64,000 nucleotides of DNA from Apodemus sylvaticus (lineage: Eukaryota > Chordata > Mammalia > Rodentia > Muridae), in NCBI RefSeq assembly GCF_947179515.1, contig NC_067488.1, forward strand, positions 38,885,842-38,949,841. The letters are read 5' to 3'. The notes beneath the pieces were generated by a model that was given only the letters and a program-made list of their open reading frames with translations, was not told the DNA's origin and did not search any database. The position numbers and the translations under genes were made by a program. Shown here in pieces: positions 33,116-44,732 of the stretch (position 1 is the first letter of the stretch; every line of letters begins with the position of its first letter).

Positions 33116-34952
33116 AACAAAACAATTTTTAACCAAGTAAAAATAGACAGAAGTTCCCCAACTTATTAAGAAACATGAATAACCCCATCTTCAATACAGA
33201 AAACAGGATATGTTTCTCTTTTACATGGAAACTAGGCAAGAATATACCCTGCCATTCCACCTCTTTTGACTCACACAAGAAGCATCATGCAATGTCTTAA
33301 GACAAGAAAATGAAGTAAAATGTGTAGAAAATAGATGAAACTGTATTTTACTACATAATTGTTTATCTAGGCAAGGCATAATTAGAAAATTACAACCAAT
33401 GAACAATCTCAAGAGCTAGCAAGCAGTTGGATCCAGATCACCAGATTACAGTTTAACACAAAAAAGTAGATTAAGGTCTTATTTCTACCAATAATTTAAT
33501 AATATATGATTTCACAATATGTCCTTTGCAGTAGACCAAAGATACGTTTATGTTGAAAATGTGTATTTAGATAAACTAGAATGCAGGAGTTCCAAATTAG
33601 ATGATACTATAAGTTCTCTCCTGGGGAGATAAAAGTGTTCTCTTCTTTCAGTCTGAAGAATATTTGACTACAGATATAATGACAGTTTCATGGTGGTGGG
33701 TCTTATATGATAAAGTGCAGGAAGAACTGGGAGAGAAATAGTATATTTAGATATTTGGTGATATTGGAAACAAGTCATGTTTTACTGAACAGTAAATTGT
33801 AATAAGTCCATATTTTCTTTGTTGGTCCAATAAGTTTCCAAGTAATTGCACAGGATCCATCAAATCTATATGCCACAAGGTTAATTTGGTCATTAGTTTG
33901 TTGATGGATTTCTGAGTTGTTTTGTGTATGGGGTTAATATAAGTAAATTTACTAAAGAGAGAAGAGAGAAGTAGAATTTAACAAATCACAGCACATACTG
34001 GAGCTCTTAGCTATAGCTTAACTCCCATAAATGGGCTGAAATATCAGTCAGGGTGTTATATCAACGAGATTCAGAAACAATTGAGAATCTTATTATGGTT
34101 TCAGAGTTTAGCCATTTTCAATAGATTTCCCCAGTAAATATAAACAGCATTTTTCCTTTGCATTTTTCTTTAAATATTTTTTTCTCAAAGAAGTCAAATT
34201 ACTACATTATAATATATGCTGAAATAGCTTCCTGATGAAGACCCATGACCATGACAGCAAGACTCACTTCTCATTTCCTGGTGGGTATTATGGGATAGAC
34301 TTAATGCTTTCTGCTAAGGTCACTAGACCATCAATCAGTTTGTTTCACTTGAGTTTCTTTCTAACATAGTTTTGTTAACCCTCTGCTTGCCTTCTATAAA
34401 CACTTTCTCTAAACTCAATTTATTTTTCTATTATATATTTATGCTTGAGAAAATGACCTTTTTATATTTCTGGAAATTAACTTTAATTAATAAACAACTT
34501 TCATCAAACTGTTCATCTCAAAATCTTTCTCATTATGGTATTTTTATTAAATATATGCATTATTCATGTTTTATTTTAAAATATTCCACATTTAATTCTT
34601 TGAGAGCTTTTTGTATTCCTATAAAGTATTTACATTATATTTACTTCTCATGCCTTCTTCAAACTTCATACAAATTCAGCTCTTAATTATTCACAACTTT
34701 ATATACTTTCTCTCATAGTCTCCATTTTTTCTATTGACTAAATTTATGCTGTGTACATATCTGGGTCTATAGGGCCATCAGCTAAAGCATAGTGGCATAG
34801 TATACATAGTAATAATCTTTATTACTTAATTCATATTTTTAAAATTATAATTGCATATTTTCTTCCGGTCTCAGTCATCCCTCCATTACATCCTATTTAC
34901 CCGTTTCCCTGATCTTAAATTCATGGCTGACTTTTCTCAAAATTTGTACAAA
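33116..34952. other. Unique AT-rich sequence, no gene recognised
   Basis: The 104-codon frame at 34372-34686 is composed of AT-rich codons without a motif and is probably chance. No repeat family was recognised. Confidence 0.45.
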
Positions 34953-34953
34953 T

Positions 34954-34989
<36 letters not shown>

Positions 34990-34999
34990 ACACACACGT
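34953..34999 (+). repeat. (CA)n microsatellite
   Basis: Ca repeats with a single ta interruption near 34985. Confidence 0.95.
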
Positions 35000-35059
35000 G
35001 TTACTTTTATATCCATATTTTCAGGGCTGTTTGGTATTAGATACCCAATAGATTGTATT

Positions 35060-35470
35060 TCCTGACAAAGATTATTTTTCCATCTCACAGCATTTCTCAG
35101 TTGCCTCTAAATCTTCGTCTAGGATTAAGGTCTTGTGAGCTTTCTCTTTCCACATTAGCATGTCTATTGGTGTCATTCTTGTTTTGGTCTTGTTTGGGCA
35201 GCTATGTTGGTGAGGAGAAATAAATAGTTTCTGTGACATTTCTAGGAAAGTCACAACAAACTTCTTGTTGCTCTGGCTCTTATGCTCTTTCTGTTTTCTC
35301 TTCCATAATGAACAGAACTAACGAAATTGTGGGTCTTGGAGGAGACCCTGAAACTGCCATTGTATTCAAGTGGCATAATTCTTGACTACATTCTAAATAG
35401 ATTTCTTTACATCTGTAGATAACTGTGGTACTGATCTCTTGGTGAAGAAGCTTCTCTTTGCAACAGATGG
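35060..35470 (-). repeat. Diverged rodent repeat, possibly antisense old L1 3' sequence
   Basis: Words such as ggtcttgtttgggcagc, ttggtgaggagaaataa and ggctcttatgctctttc resemble the same repeat class as 30576-31075. Divergence is high and the assignment is tentative. Confidence 0.4.
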
Positions 35471-36045
35471 TGACCTTTACAGAAAACTATAACCAATAAA
35501 AATTTAGAATTTTGGGTCCCAGTCTCAACTGTCACATCATTATTCTTATTAAATGCTAATTTACACCCTCCAGAACCCAGAGTAGTTCAAAGATGCCTAA
35601 AATCAGTGAATTAAAGCAATTAAATGGACAAGTTATGCTATTTATTCTAGTTCAACTTGCAAAGGCCAGTCATTTTATAAATGTCTCCTGTGGGAAGATT
35701 GTTTGAGTTTGAGTAGACAACACATAAGTAGATAATTATATTGCATTGTTTATAGACTTTTTAAAGTCAGTTTAGATAAAGTGCTTGGTGAAAGTTACAA
35801 AATAGTTATTTTTTTGAACATCAGTAACAAAAATGAGAGTCTAAGCTAAGATCTAAGAGTTTCTAGTATTGACTAATTTCCCAAAAAGTAATTTAGATCA
35901 AGAACTAGTGCCAGCAATATTAATGTAACATACCTTTTCTTGAAATACATTAGCTCTTGCATTTAATAAAATGTATCTTAGAATATGAATATTATTTAAA
36001 TTTAATATTTATTTCGAATATGTATGCACATATATAGCAATGTGT

Positions 36046-36076
<31 letters not shown>

Positions 36077-36734
36077 TTCAATATACACCTTTGTTTCCAG
36101 TAAAATTTATTATAAGCAAACAGAAAACTGAAATCTCTTCAAATTCACATACCAACTAACTACAGGACATTGTTCAGACTTATACTTCCCAATCCTTTGA
36201 TTTCTAAATATAAAACTGGCAGACAAATGTTTTAAAGGAATATCAGCACAGCATCCTTCTGCTTCCTACTTAATATCTATTTGCATATGTTCTATCTGGC
36301 ATAGAGTTGGAATTTTCCATAAATATGACTCTGTATGTAACATAAAAATGAGTTTTTCAGACATGGGATACAGGGATCATACATAAACCATACTTATTAT
36401 CTTAGAGTTTCATGCAAACAAGAAACACAAACAAGGAAATGGTTCAAATAGTCTTTCTCAGCTCAGATATGACCATTCTCATATTTTTCTACTTAATACC
36501 CCTTTTTTTCCTCTCATGACATGTGATCAACATAAATTCCTTCTCTGAGAATACATTCCAAACAACTCATTTTCTGTGTGGAGTACTTCCATTTTGGTAT
36601 TACTCTGTGTAGAATAGAACTTATTTCCTTCTCCATCACATAAACATATATTAAGATGAGAGACTATGTCCTGTGCCAGATAATTAGCAAGCATAGACTA
36701 ATCAGCTCTCATTTCCCCCTTGCTTCTTTATATA
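35471..36734. other. Unique AT-rich sequence with (AT)n
   Basis: An (AT)n run lies at about 36046-36070. No gene or transposon was recognised in the rest. Confidence 0.45.
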
Positions 36735-37992
36735 TATTTTCTATATTCTTTGTTTATGATCCAAAAGCTTTCTCCTTCCCCAGTGTCCCCCTCCCCATAT
36801 GTCCCATAAGTCCTCTTCTCTCCATCCATTCTCCTATCTTTCCCCCTCCCTTTTCTCTGTCCTGGTAGTCCCCTACAATGCTGGATCAAGCCTTTCCAGG
36901 ATTAGGGCCCTCTTCTTCCTTCTTCATGGGAATCATTTGATATGCTAATTGTATCTTCAGTATTCAGAGCTTCAGGGCTAATTAATATCCACTTATCAAT
37001 GATTGCATTCCATGTGCCTTCTTTTGTCATTGTGTTACCTCGCTTAGGAAGATATTTTCTAGTTCCATCCATTTGCCTAAAAAATTCATGAATTCATTGT
37101 TTGTAATTGCCAAATAGTACTCCATTGTGTATATATATACCACATTTTCTGTATCCATTCCTCCATTGAGGGATATCTGGGTTCTTTCCAGCTTCTGGCT
37201 ATTATAAATAAGGCTGCTATGAGCATAGTGGAGCATGTGTCCTTATTGCATGCTGGGGAATCCTCTGGGTATATGCCCAGGAGAGGTATAGCAGGGTCCT
37301 CTGGAAGTGTGATGTCCAGTTTTCTTAGGAACCGCCAGACTGATTTACATAGTGGTTGTACCATCTTACAATCCCACCATCAGCGAAGGAGTGTTCCTCT
37401 TTCTCCACATCCTTGCCAACACCTGCTGTCTCCTGAGTTTTTAACCTTAGCCATTCTGACTGGTGTGAAGCGAAATCTCAGGGTTGTTTTGATTTGCATT
37501 TCCCTAATGGCTAATGATGTTGAGCATTTCTTAAGCTCCGAATTTCTTCAGGTGAAAATTCTTTGTTTAGGTCTGTACCCCATTTTTAATTGGGTTATTT
37601 GGTTCCTTGGGGTCTAACTTCTTGAGTTCTTTGTGTATATTGGATATTAGCCCTCTATTGGATATAGGATTGGTGAAGATCTTTTGCCAGTTTGTTGGTT
37701 GCCATTTGTCCTTTTGACGGTGTCCTTTGCCTTACAGAAACTTTGTAATTTTATGAGATCCCATTTGTCAATTCTTGATCTTAGAGCATAAGCTATTGGT
37801 GTTCTGTTCAGGAATTTTTCCCCTGTACCTATGTCCTCAAGGGTTTTCCCCAGTTTCTTTTCTATTAGTTTCAGTGTGACTGGTTTTATGTGGAGGTCCT
37901 TGATCCACTTGGAGTTGAGCTTAGTACAAGGAGATAAGAATGGATCAATTCGCATTCTCCTGCATGCTGACCTCCAGTTGAAGCAGCACTAT
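36735..37992 (-). mobile_element. 5'-truncated L1 on the minus strand
   Basis: On the minus strand, ORF2 enters at 37992 in the NWRSA-like region and runs through REMQIK-like sequence (near 37500) and the Cys/His region (near 37340-37440) to its end near 36990. A 3' UTR follows to about 36735. Two open pieces survive (37647-37955 and 37086-37364), but frameshifts separate them. The 3' UTR differs from the young type by many changes, so it is of intermediate age. No TSD was found. Confidence 0.88.
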
Positions 37993-38211
37993 TAATTTAT
38001 TTTTTTTATTTCAATCAACTAATAATGATTTAAAGTTACTTAATTTTAGATATTTTACTAGATTACAAATAGAAAACATATTGCAGGCAGAAACTGCACT
38101 CCTGAATTTTCATAACATTCAACACATTCAATCAAAGTAGAATTGTGAAAAGAACATACGTGCTCATCTCTCTGAGAGATATAAAGAAACAGTCCTTGAA
38201 AAAAATATCAA

Positions 38212-39200
38212 TACCACAGGGGTTAACAGCTTCTGTCTGTTGGCTGGGTACAAATCTTTGCATATGACTCTTTCAGTGACTTTAAGGGTCTTCCAGAGTG
38301 CAGTTATGATAGGTCCGTTTTTGTTAGCGCTCCATAGCCTCAATAATAATATCAGGCCTTGGGACCTCCCCTTGAGCTGGATCCCATTTTGGGCCTATTG
38401 CTGTACCTTCTTTTCCTCAGGCTTCTCCCCATTTCCATCCCTGCCATTCTTTCAGACAGGAGCAATTATGGGTTAGAGTTTTGACTGTGGGATGGCAACC
38501 CCTTCCCTCATTTAATGCCCTGTCTTCCTGCTAGAGGTGGACTCTATAAGTTCCCTCTCCCTATTGTTGGGCATTTCATCTAAGATCCCTCCCTCCCTTT
38601 GATTCCTGAGAGTCTGTCACCTCCCAGGTATTTGATGTATTCTGGAAGGTTCCCCCAACCTCCTACCTCCTGAGATTGAGGTTGTCTGTTTCAAATCTTT
38701 CTTCTGGCCCTTAGGGATTCAGTCCTTCTCCCTCACCCAATACAAGATCAGGTTCCCCTCTCCCTCCCCATACCCTGTCCTGTTTCCCTCTCGGGTCCCT
38801 TCCTCTCTTCCCACTTGTGATTGCTATCTTCTCCCTCCAAAGTGGGACTTGGTGAAGAAGAGGGAGACCCTGTAGGAGGACCAGCAGTTTCAATTAATCT
38901 GGTCCCTGAAATCTATCAAATAACTGAGCCACCAAACAGGCAGCATGCACCAGCTGATATGAGACCCTCAACACATATACAGCAGAAGACTGCCAGGTCT
39001 GTGTTTAATCAGAGATGATTCAATTCACCCTAAAGAGACTAGAGGCCCCAGAGAGTTTAGAGGTCAGGTGCAGTAGAGGGTGGGGTTATTCTAGTGAAGA
39101 TGGGGTGGGGAGGAGGTATGGGATGTGGAACAGTCAGGGGAGGGGGTGGCAGGGATAAAATCTAGAATGTAAAAATAGAAAAAAAGAAAAGAAAAAGAAA
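38212..39200. mobile_element. Lx-type L1 3' UTR with 5' inversion
   Basis: 38212-38845 is antisense Lx-type 3' UTR (ggggttaacagcttctgtctg through ccctccctccctttgattcctg to caaagtgggac). From about 38850 the sense strand resumes (gaagaagagggagaccctgtagg, agctgatatgagaccctcaacacat) to an A-rich tail at 39170-39200. The two parts meet at nearly the same point of the parent sequence, as expected for twin priming with little loss. A possible degraded TSD is aaaaaatatcaatac near 38200-38214 against aaaaaagatcaacac near 39198-39212. Confidence 0.7.
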
Positions 39201-39212
39201 AAAGATCAACAC

Positions 39213-39794
39213 AATTAGGGACATTATAAGAAACTAAAATAAAACATCTATCCATTCAGTGTGTACTCCAGAAATCCCATATATTGCTTGCAAGCAATAT
39301 TGGAAGTAACCCGCCTTTAATAAATAAAGGAAGGTATGACAGAGTCAACAAACACATAATAAAGCAATAGAACTATACTGAGATTCAAGATAGGTGAAAA
39401 TTTTAATTGAAGAACTCATTTTAAAATCATGAAAGGTACAAATTCTTGCTCTTACTTCAATGAAATGGAGTGTCCTATGGCAGCTGATAGGGGCATTTCT
39501 TTCTGAGTAGTGCATAGGTATTAAACATTGGTAAAAACATTTTTAAAATATGTTAAAACTGTTGTAGTGTTAAGGAAAAGTTCTTTAAATTACATGTGTA
39601 AGTAATCTTCTATATCTATTTAACTATAAATAATTAAAAACTATGGGCATGAGCCAACTTGACATCTGATTAGATGTTTTGAACATTCCTTGTTGGCCCT
39701 CATGCCAAGCAAGAGGATTGCAACTGTATTGTTATGTGACCTCCATGGATTTAGAATTGACCTGATTGCACTACGAAAATGAAGAAACAGACAT
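39213..39794. other. Unique sequence
   Basis: Nothing recognised. It ends at a B1 TSD. Confidence 0.4.
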
Positions 39795-39808
39795 AAAAGT
39801 TGGAATCT

Positions 39809-39952
39809 GGCCAGGCAGTGATGGCAGGTACCTTTAATCCCAGCACTTGGGAGGAAGAGGCAGGCAGATTTCTGAGTTAGGGGCAAGCCTGGTCTACAGT
39901 GTGAGTTCCAGGACACCCAGGGCTATACAGAAAAACCCTGTTTTGAAAAAAA
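39809..39952 (+). repeat. B1 SINE with 14 bp TSD
   Basis: B1 from ggccaggcagtgatggcag to aaaaaccctgttttg, with a short A tail. The TSD aaaagttggaatct is at 39795-39808 and 39953-39966, identical. Several internal substitutions suggest moderate age. Confidence 0.96.
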
Positions 39953-39966
39953 AAAAGTTGGAATCT

Positions 39967-41149
39967 AGTGGGTCTCTTACTTTAATGAGTCAGACATGCA
40001 ATGGTTCAGAAACTCATTTATTTACTATATACACAATGAAAGGGGAGAAGAAGACAGAACTAGTCTTGGTATGGCTATCTGTAGGAGGAAAAACCTCCTC
40101 CTGTCTTCTAGGACGAGGAAAGTGCAATAAAATCTTTGTGTATACATTGTCAGTGTTCCCATGTAGAACAGGGAATGTTTTTGTCATTACTCTGTGCTTG
40201 AACTGTGGAGGAATTTGCAATGCCTGAGTTTGAAGTGTTAGGGTATATTGACATGGCCATATGCATGGCAAATGATTCACATTTCCTGAGAATTTCATCT
40301 GTGCCCTACACTCTGCAAACCATCCATCCTACATTAATATTTTCACGAATCATCTTGAATATGCTATGGATGATTTTAGACAGTAACTCAAAAAATTTCC
40401 CCTAATATCTTTGCCACTGAAAGGTGCTACGGCTGTTTTATATTATATGTACAACAGGTTTTGCTAACACAAACTTCATTGAAATGATAAACTCGAAATA
40501 GTCAATACCCATTTTCACCTTGATCAGTGTAAAATCAAAAATTTCCTCCTGACCGCTTAGTTCCCAAAAATAACATTACTGAGACAAATTATTTATTAGT
40601 AGAGGCTTATGCCAAAGGCTTCATCTTAATCTCCCTCTAACTATCTCTTAACTTATTACCTCTTTTATTCTAACCTGAGTTCACCTAAGTTGCTGGATTC
40701 CCCTTTTTTTCTTCTGTCTCCTTAATGTTCCTGGGGCTAATCTCTCCTTTATTCAAACCTGAGTCCAGCTGAATGGCTAGTTTTTATCTGTCTCCTCAGA
40801 ATACCAGGGCAAATCTCCAGCAGCTCTATCTGCCAGAATCATATCTCTCCCTGTCAGATGTTCCTTCTATTTTCTGACTCAGCTCATTGGCATAAGCTTT
40901 TTATTGACAATAAATGGTACAGATAAGAAATTCTACAGGTCTGAGTGGGATACTTCTCTTGGTGGAAGGCCTATTTTCACCACTATTAAGAGGAAATAAT
41001 ATCATTGGTCCAAGTAAATGGCTGTGTTTGCCAAAATAGTTATGATTGAAAACTTCTTGGGCTATATAATGAAGTTGCTAAGATATAATCACTGAGTTGC
41101 TTATGAGACTATTTCTTCTGCTGCCTCCTGTTAGATAATACTATTGGTC
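39967..41149. other. Unique sequence with a possible old repeat
   Basis: 40560-40930 (cctgagttcacctaagttgctggattccc, repeated in diverged form as cctgagtccagctgaatggc) may be part of an old rodent LTR-type repeat that I cannot name. The 126-codon frame at 39847-40227 starts inside the B1 and is not a gene. Confidence 0.35.
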
Positions 41150-42239
41150 TCTGTAGTGAAAAAGCAGCTATGAACATAGTGGAGCACATGTCATCGAGTA
41201 TGGGAAGCATCTTTTGGGCATAAGCTCGGGAGCAGTATAGCTGGTTCTTGAGGTAGAACTCTTGAAAAACCATCAGATTGATTTCCAGAGTGGTTGTCCA
41301 AGTTTGCAATCCCACAAGCAATGGTAGAGCGGTCCCCTTTCTCCACATCCTCACCAGCGTTTGTGTCATTTCCATTTTTATTTTAGCCATTCTTATTGGT
41401 GTAAGGTGAACTCTGAGTTCAATTTGATTTGCATTTTCCTGATCACTAAGGATGGTGAGCATCAATCTATGTGCTTTTAGGCCATTCAAGATTTTTCTCT
41501 TGAGAATTCTCTGTTTATCTCTGTGCCCAATAGTTAAACTGAGTTGTTTTGTTTGTTGCAGTCTAACTGCTTAAGTTCTTTATATATTTTGGATATTAGC
41601 CCTGTGTCAGATGTTAGGCTTCTGAAGATCTTTTGCCAATTTGTAGGCTGATGATTGGTCATATTGACTGTGTCCTTTGCCTTACAGAAGTTTTTTTGTC
41701 TCATGATGTCTCAATTATCAATTGTTAATATTAGAGTTTGAGCCACTGGTTTTATGTTTGGGAAATTTTCTCCTTTATCAATGTGTTCAAAGCTATTTCT
41801 ACCTTCTGTTCTATTGTATTGTATGTTTCCAGTTTTATGTTGAGGTCTTTGATTCACGTAGACTCAGGTTATTTGCAGGGTGATAAATATGGATCTATTT
41901 GCATTATTCTACATGCAGACACCCAATTAGACTGGCACCATTTGCAAAAGATATTTCCCATTGTTTGGTGTTGCCTTCTTTGTAAAAAATTAAGTGTCCA
42001 CAGTTGTATGGTCTTATTTCTGGGTCTCTGATTTGCTGCCATTGATCAACCTGTCTGATTCTGTGCTGATACTATGCAGTTTTTAATCATGTTTGCTCTG
42101 TGTAGTTCAGCTTGAGGTGAAGGATGGTGATTCCTTGGGAAGTTCTTTTTTTGTTAAGGATTGTTTTGGTATTCTGGGCTTTTGTTTTTCGATATAAAGT
42201 TGGGAAAGTTTCCTTCAAAATGTGTTAAAAATTATGTTG
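41150..42239 (-). pseudogene. Old L1, ORF2 C-terminal half (minus strand)
   Basis: Antisense ORF2 runs from the FIWNNKKP-like region at 42160-42235 down to the final third near 41150 (Cys/His region near 41300-41370). It is heavily diverged with many stops. Its upstream half is probably the minus-strand L1 at 47565-50180, with the younger plus-strand L1 lying between. Confidence 0.75.
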
Positions 42240-42311
42240 GGTGATACAATACCTTGTGACCCTTTTCTGTCACGGCAGGCAGCAAAAAGGGTCACTAGGT
42301 ACTGTATCACC
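42240..42311. repeat. Inverted repeat at the 5' edge of an L1
   Basis: Arms at 42240-42263 and 42288-42311 are reverse complements over 24 bases with two mismatches, around a 24-base loop. The right arm is the start of an L1 monomer. The left arm and most of the loop are the same monomer sequence inverted (revcomp of the junction near 42470-42500). Confidence 0.85.
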
Positions 42312-42886
42312 CTGAGCTTTAGATCTCTGGTGGTGCAAACTGCCAGGGGTCTGCCTGTGCCAAGGAACTGAGCACATAGTGGTTTGTCTGCCAGCCCGCC
42401 AGGAGTGGCGCCTATGTCCTGCCCAGAGAGCTGCAGGAGAGAAGCCCCATGGCCATATTTGCTGCCTGCTGGGACAGAAAAGTGTCACTAGGTACTGTAT
42501 CACCCTGAGCTTTAGATCTCTGGTGGTGCAAACCTCCAGGGGTCTGCCTGCACTCAGGAACTGAGCACATAGGCAGTTCATCTGCAAGTCAGTCTATCAC
42601 GGGACCTAGGTGAGAAGCAACAGAGGGAGTGACCCCCACCCCACGAAATTCGCTCCATAATAGAGCAGACAGAGAACACCTTGCTGACCTTGAAAACCTA
42701 AGTATAACATTGATTGAGGCAAGAATGAGCAGGGCTCCAAAGGCACAAAAGAGGAAGGCAGCATATCAGTAATCTGTGCCAGAGGAAACCCAGTCATCCA
42801 GTGTTGCAGAAATAGCCTTAAAGATCCACGGTAGGTTGAAGCACCAGGCAGTGACAATAAGACTATCTAACACCTGGGAGAACTAG
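42288..42886 (+). promoter_or_regulatory. L1 5' UTR with monomers of a second type
   Basis: The stretch starting gtcactaggtactgtatcacc is at 42291 and again at 42484, a 193 bp period, with ctttagatctctggtggtgc in both. The second copy is partial and leads into non-monomer 5' UTR up to the ORF1 start. These monomers share no obvious sequence with those at 1-560. Murine L1 monomers act as the transcription promoter. Confidence 0.82.
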
Positions 42887-44055
42887 ATGGCTAAAGGCAA
42901 ACATAGGAAAGTTACTAACAAACCAAGGCATTATGGCAGCATCTGAAACCAATTCTCCAACAATAGCAAGTCCTGGATACCCCAACACTCCAGAAAAACA
43001 AGATTTGGATTTAAAATCACTGGTCATGATGCTAGTACAGGAACACATGAAGGATATATATAAAGAAATTCAGGAGAAAATGGATCAAAAATTAGAAGCC
43101 CTTACAAGGAAAACACAAAAATCATTGAAAGAAATTCAGGAGAATACAAAAGCCAATAAGGAGGAAACACAAAAATCACTTAAAGAAATACAGGAGAACT
43201 TTGATCAACAGGCAGAAGTCATGAAAGAGGAAAAAAAAATCTCTTAAAGAATTTGAGGAAAACACAAACAAGGAAATGACAGAACTGAGCAAAAACATCC
43301 AGGATCTAAAAACAGAAGTAGAAATGACTAAAAAAGCACAAAGGGAGACAACTTTGGAGATAGAAAACCTTGAGAAGAAATCAGGGACCATAGATGCAAA
43401 TATCAACAACAGTGTACAAGAGATAGAAGAAAGAATCTCAGATGCCAAAGATACCATAGAAATCATGGACTCAACAGCTAAAGAAAATGCAAAATGCAAA
43501 AAGCTTTTAACCCCAAACTTCCAGGAAATCCAGGACACAATGAGAAAGCCAAATCTAAGGATTATAGGTATTGATGAGAGTGAAGATTTACAACTTAAAG
43601 GGCCAGCAAATATCTTCAACAAAATTATGGAAGAAAACTTCCCTAACCTAAAGAGAGAGATGCCCATGAATATACAAGAAGCCTACAGAACTCCAAACAG
43701 ATTGGACCAGAACAGAAATACCTCCTGTCATATAATAATCAAAACCCCAAATGTACTAAACAAAGAGAGAATACTTAGGGCAGTAAGAGAAAAAGGGCAA
43801 GTAACATATCAAGGAAGACTTATCAGAATTACACCAGATTTCTCACCAGAGACCATGAAAGCTAGAAGATCCTGGGCGGAGCTCATGCAGACTCTAAGAG
43901 AACACAAATGCCAGCCGAGACTACTATACCCAGCGAAACTCTCAATTACTATAGATGGAGAAACCAAGATATTCCATGACAAAACCAAATTTACACAATA
44001 TCTTTCCACAAACCCAGCCCTACAAAGGATAATAGGGGAAAAAAAAACATTATAA
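42887..44055 (+). pseudogene. L1 ORF1, two or more frameshifts
   Basis: It starts ATGGCTAAAGGC at 42887. A 2-base loss near 42915 and an extra A in the A-run near 43229-43237 break the frame, leaving open blocks 42933-43247 and 43276-44055. The coiled coil has the QKSLKEIQEN repeat unit, the RRM-like core has LRIIGIDESED and the C-terminal domain has ARRSWAE. About three repeat units are present, one fewer than the 423-residue protein. Confidence 0.9.
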
Positions 44056-44151
44056 TGAGGGAAACTATACCTTTGAAAAAGCAGCATATTAAGCTTCTTT
44101 CATCAAACCCAAAGAAGAAAACCACACACTTATAAAATTAAAATAAAAAAA

Positions 44152-44684
44152 ATGATAGGAAGCAATAACCACTACTCCTTATCTCTTAACATCAATGGAC
44201 TCAATTCCCCAATAAACAGACATAGACTAACAGACTGGTTACATAAACAGGACCCTACATTTTGCTGCATACAGGAAACACACCTCAGTGTCAAAGACAA
44301 AAACTACCTTAGAATAAAGGGCTGGAAGAAAATTCTACAAGCAAATGGTCCCAGGAAATGAGCCGGAGTTGCCATTCTAATATCAGATAAAATTGACTTT
44401 CAACCTAATGTCATCAAAAGAAACATGGAAGGTAACTTCTTGCTGGTCAAAGCAAAAATCCAACAAGAAGAACTCACAATCTTGAACAACTATGCCCCAA
44501 ATACAAGGGCGCCTTCATTCATAAAAGAAACTTTACTAAAGCTCAAAGCACACATTGCACCTAACACAATTATTGTGGGTGACTTCAACACTCCACTCTC
44601 ACCAAAAGACTGATCAGGAAAAGAGAAACTTAACAGGGAGAGAGTGAAACTAATTGAAGCAAAATTGGACCAATTGGAGTTAAC

Positions 44685-44732
<48 letters not shown>

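Noticed and set aside
39847..40227. 126-codon frame as a candidate gene
   Set aside because: Its first third is B1 sequence, and the rest lacks any coding feature.
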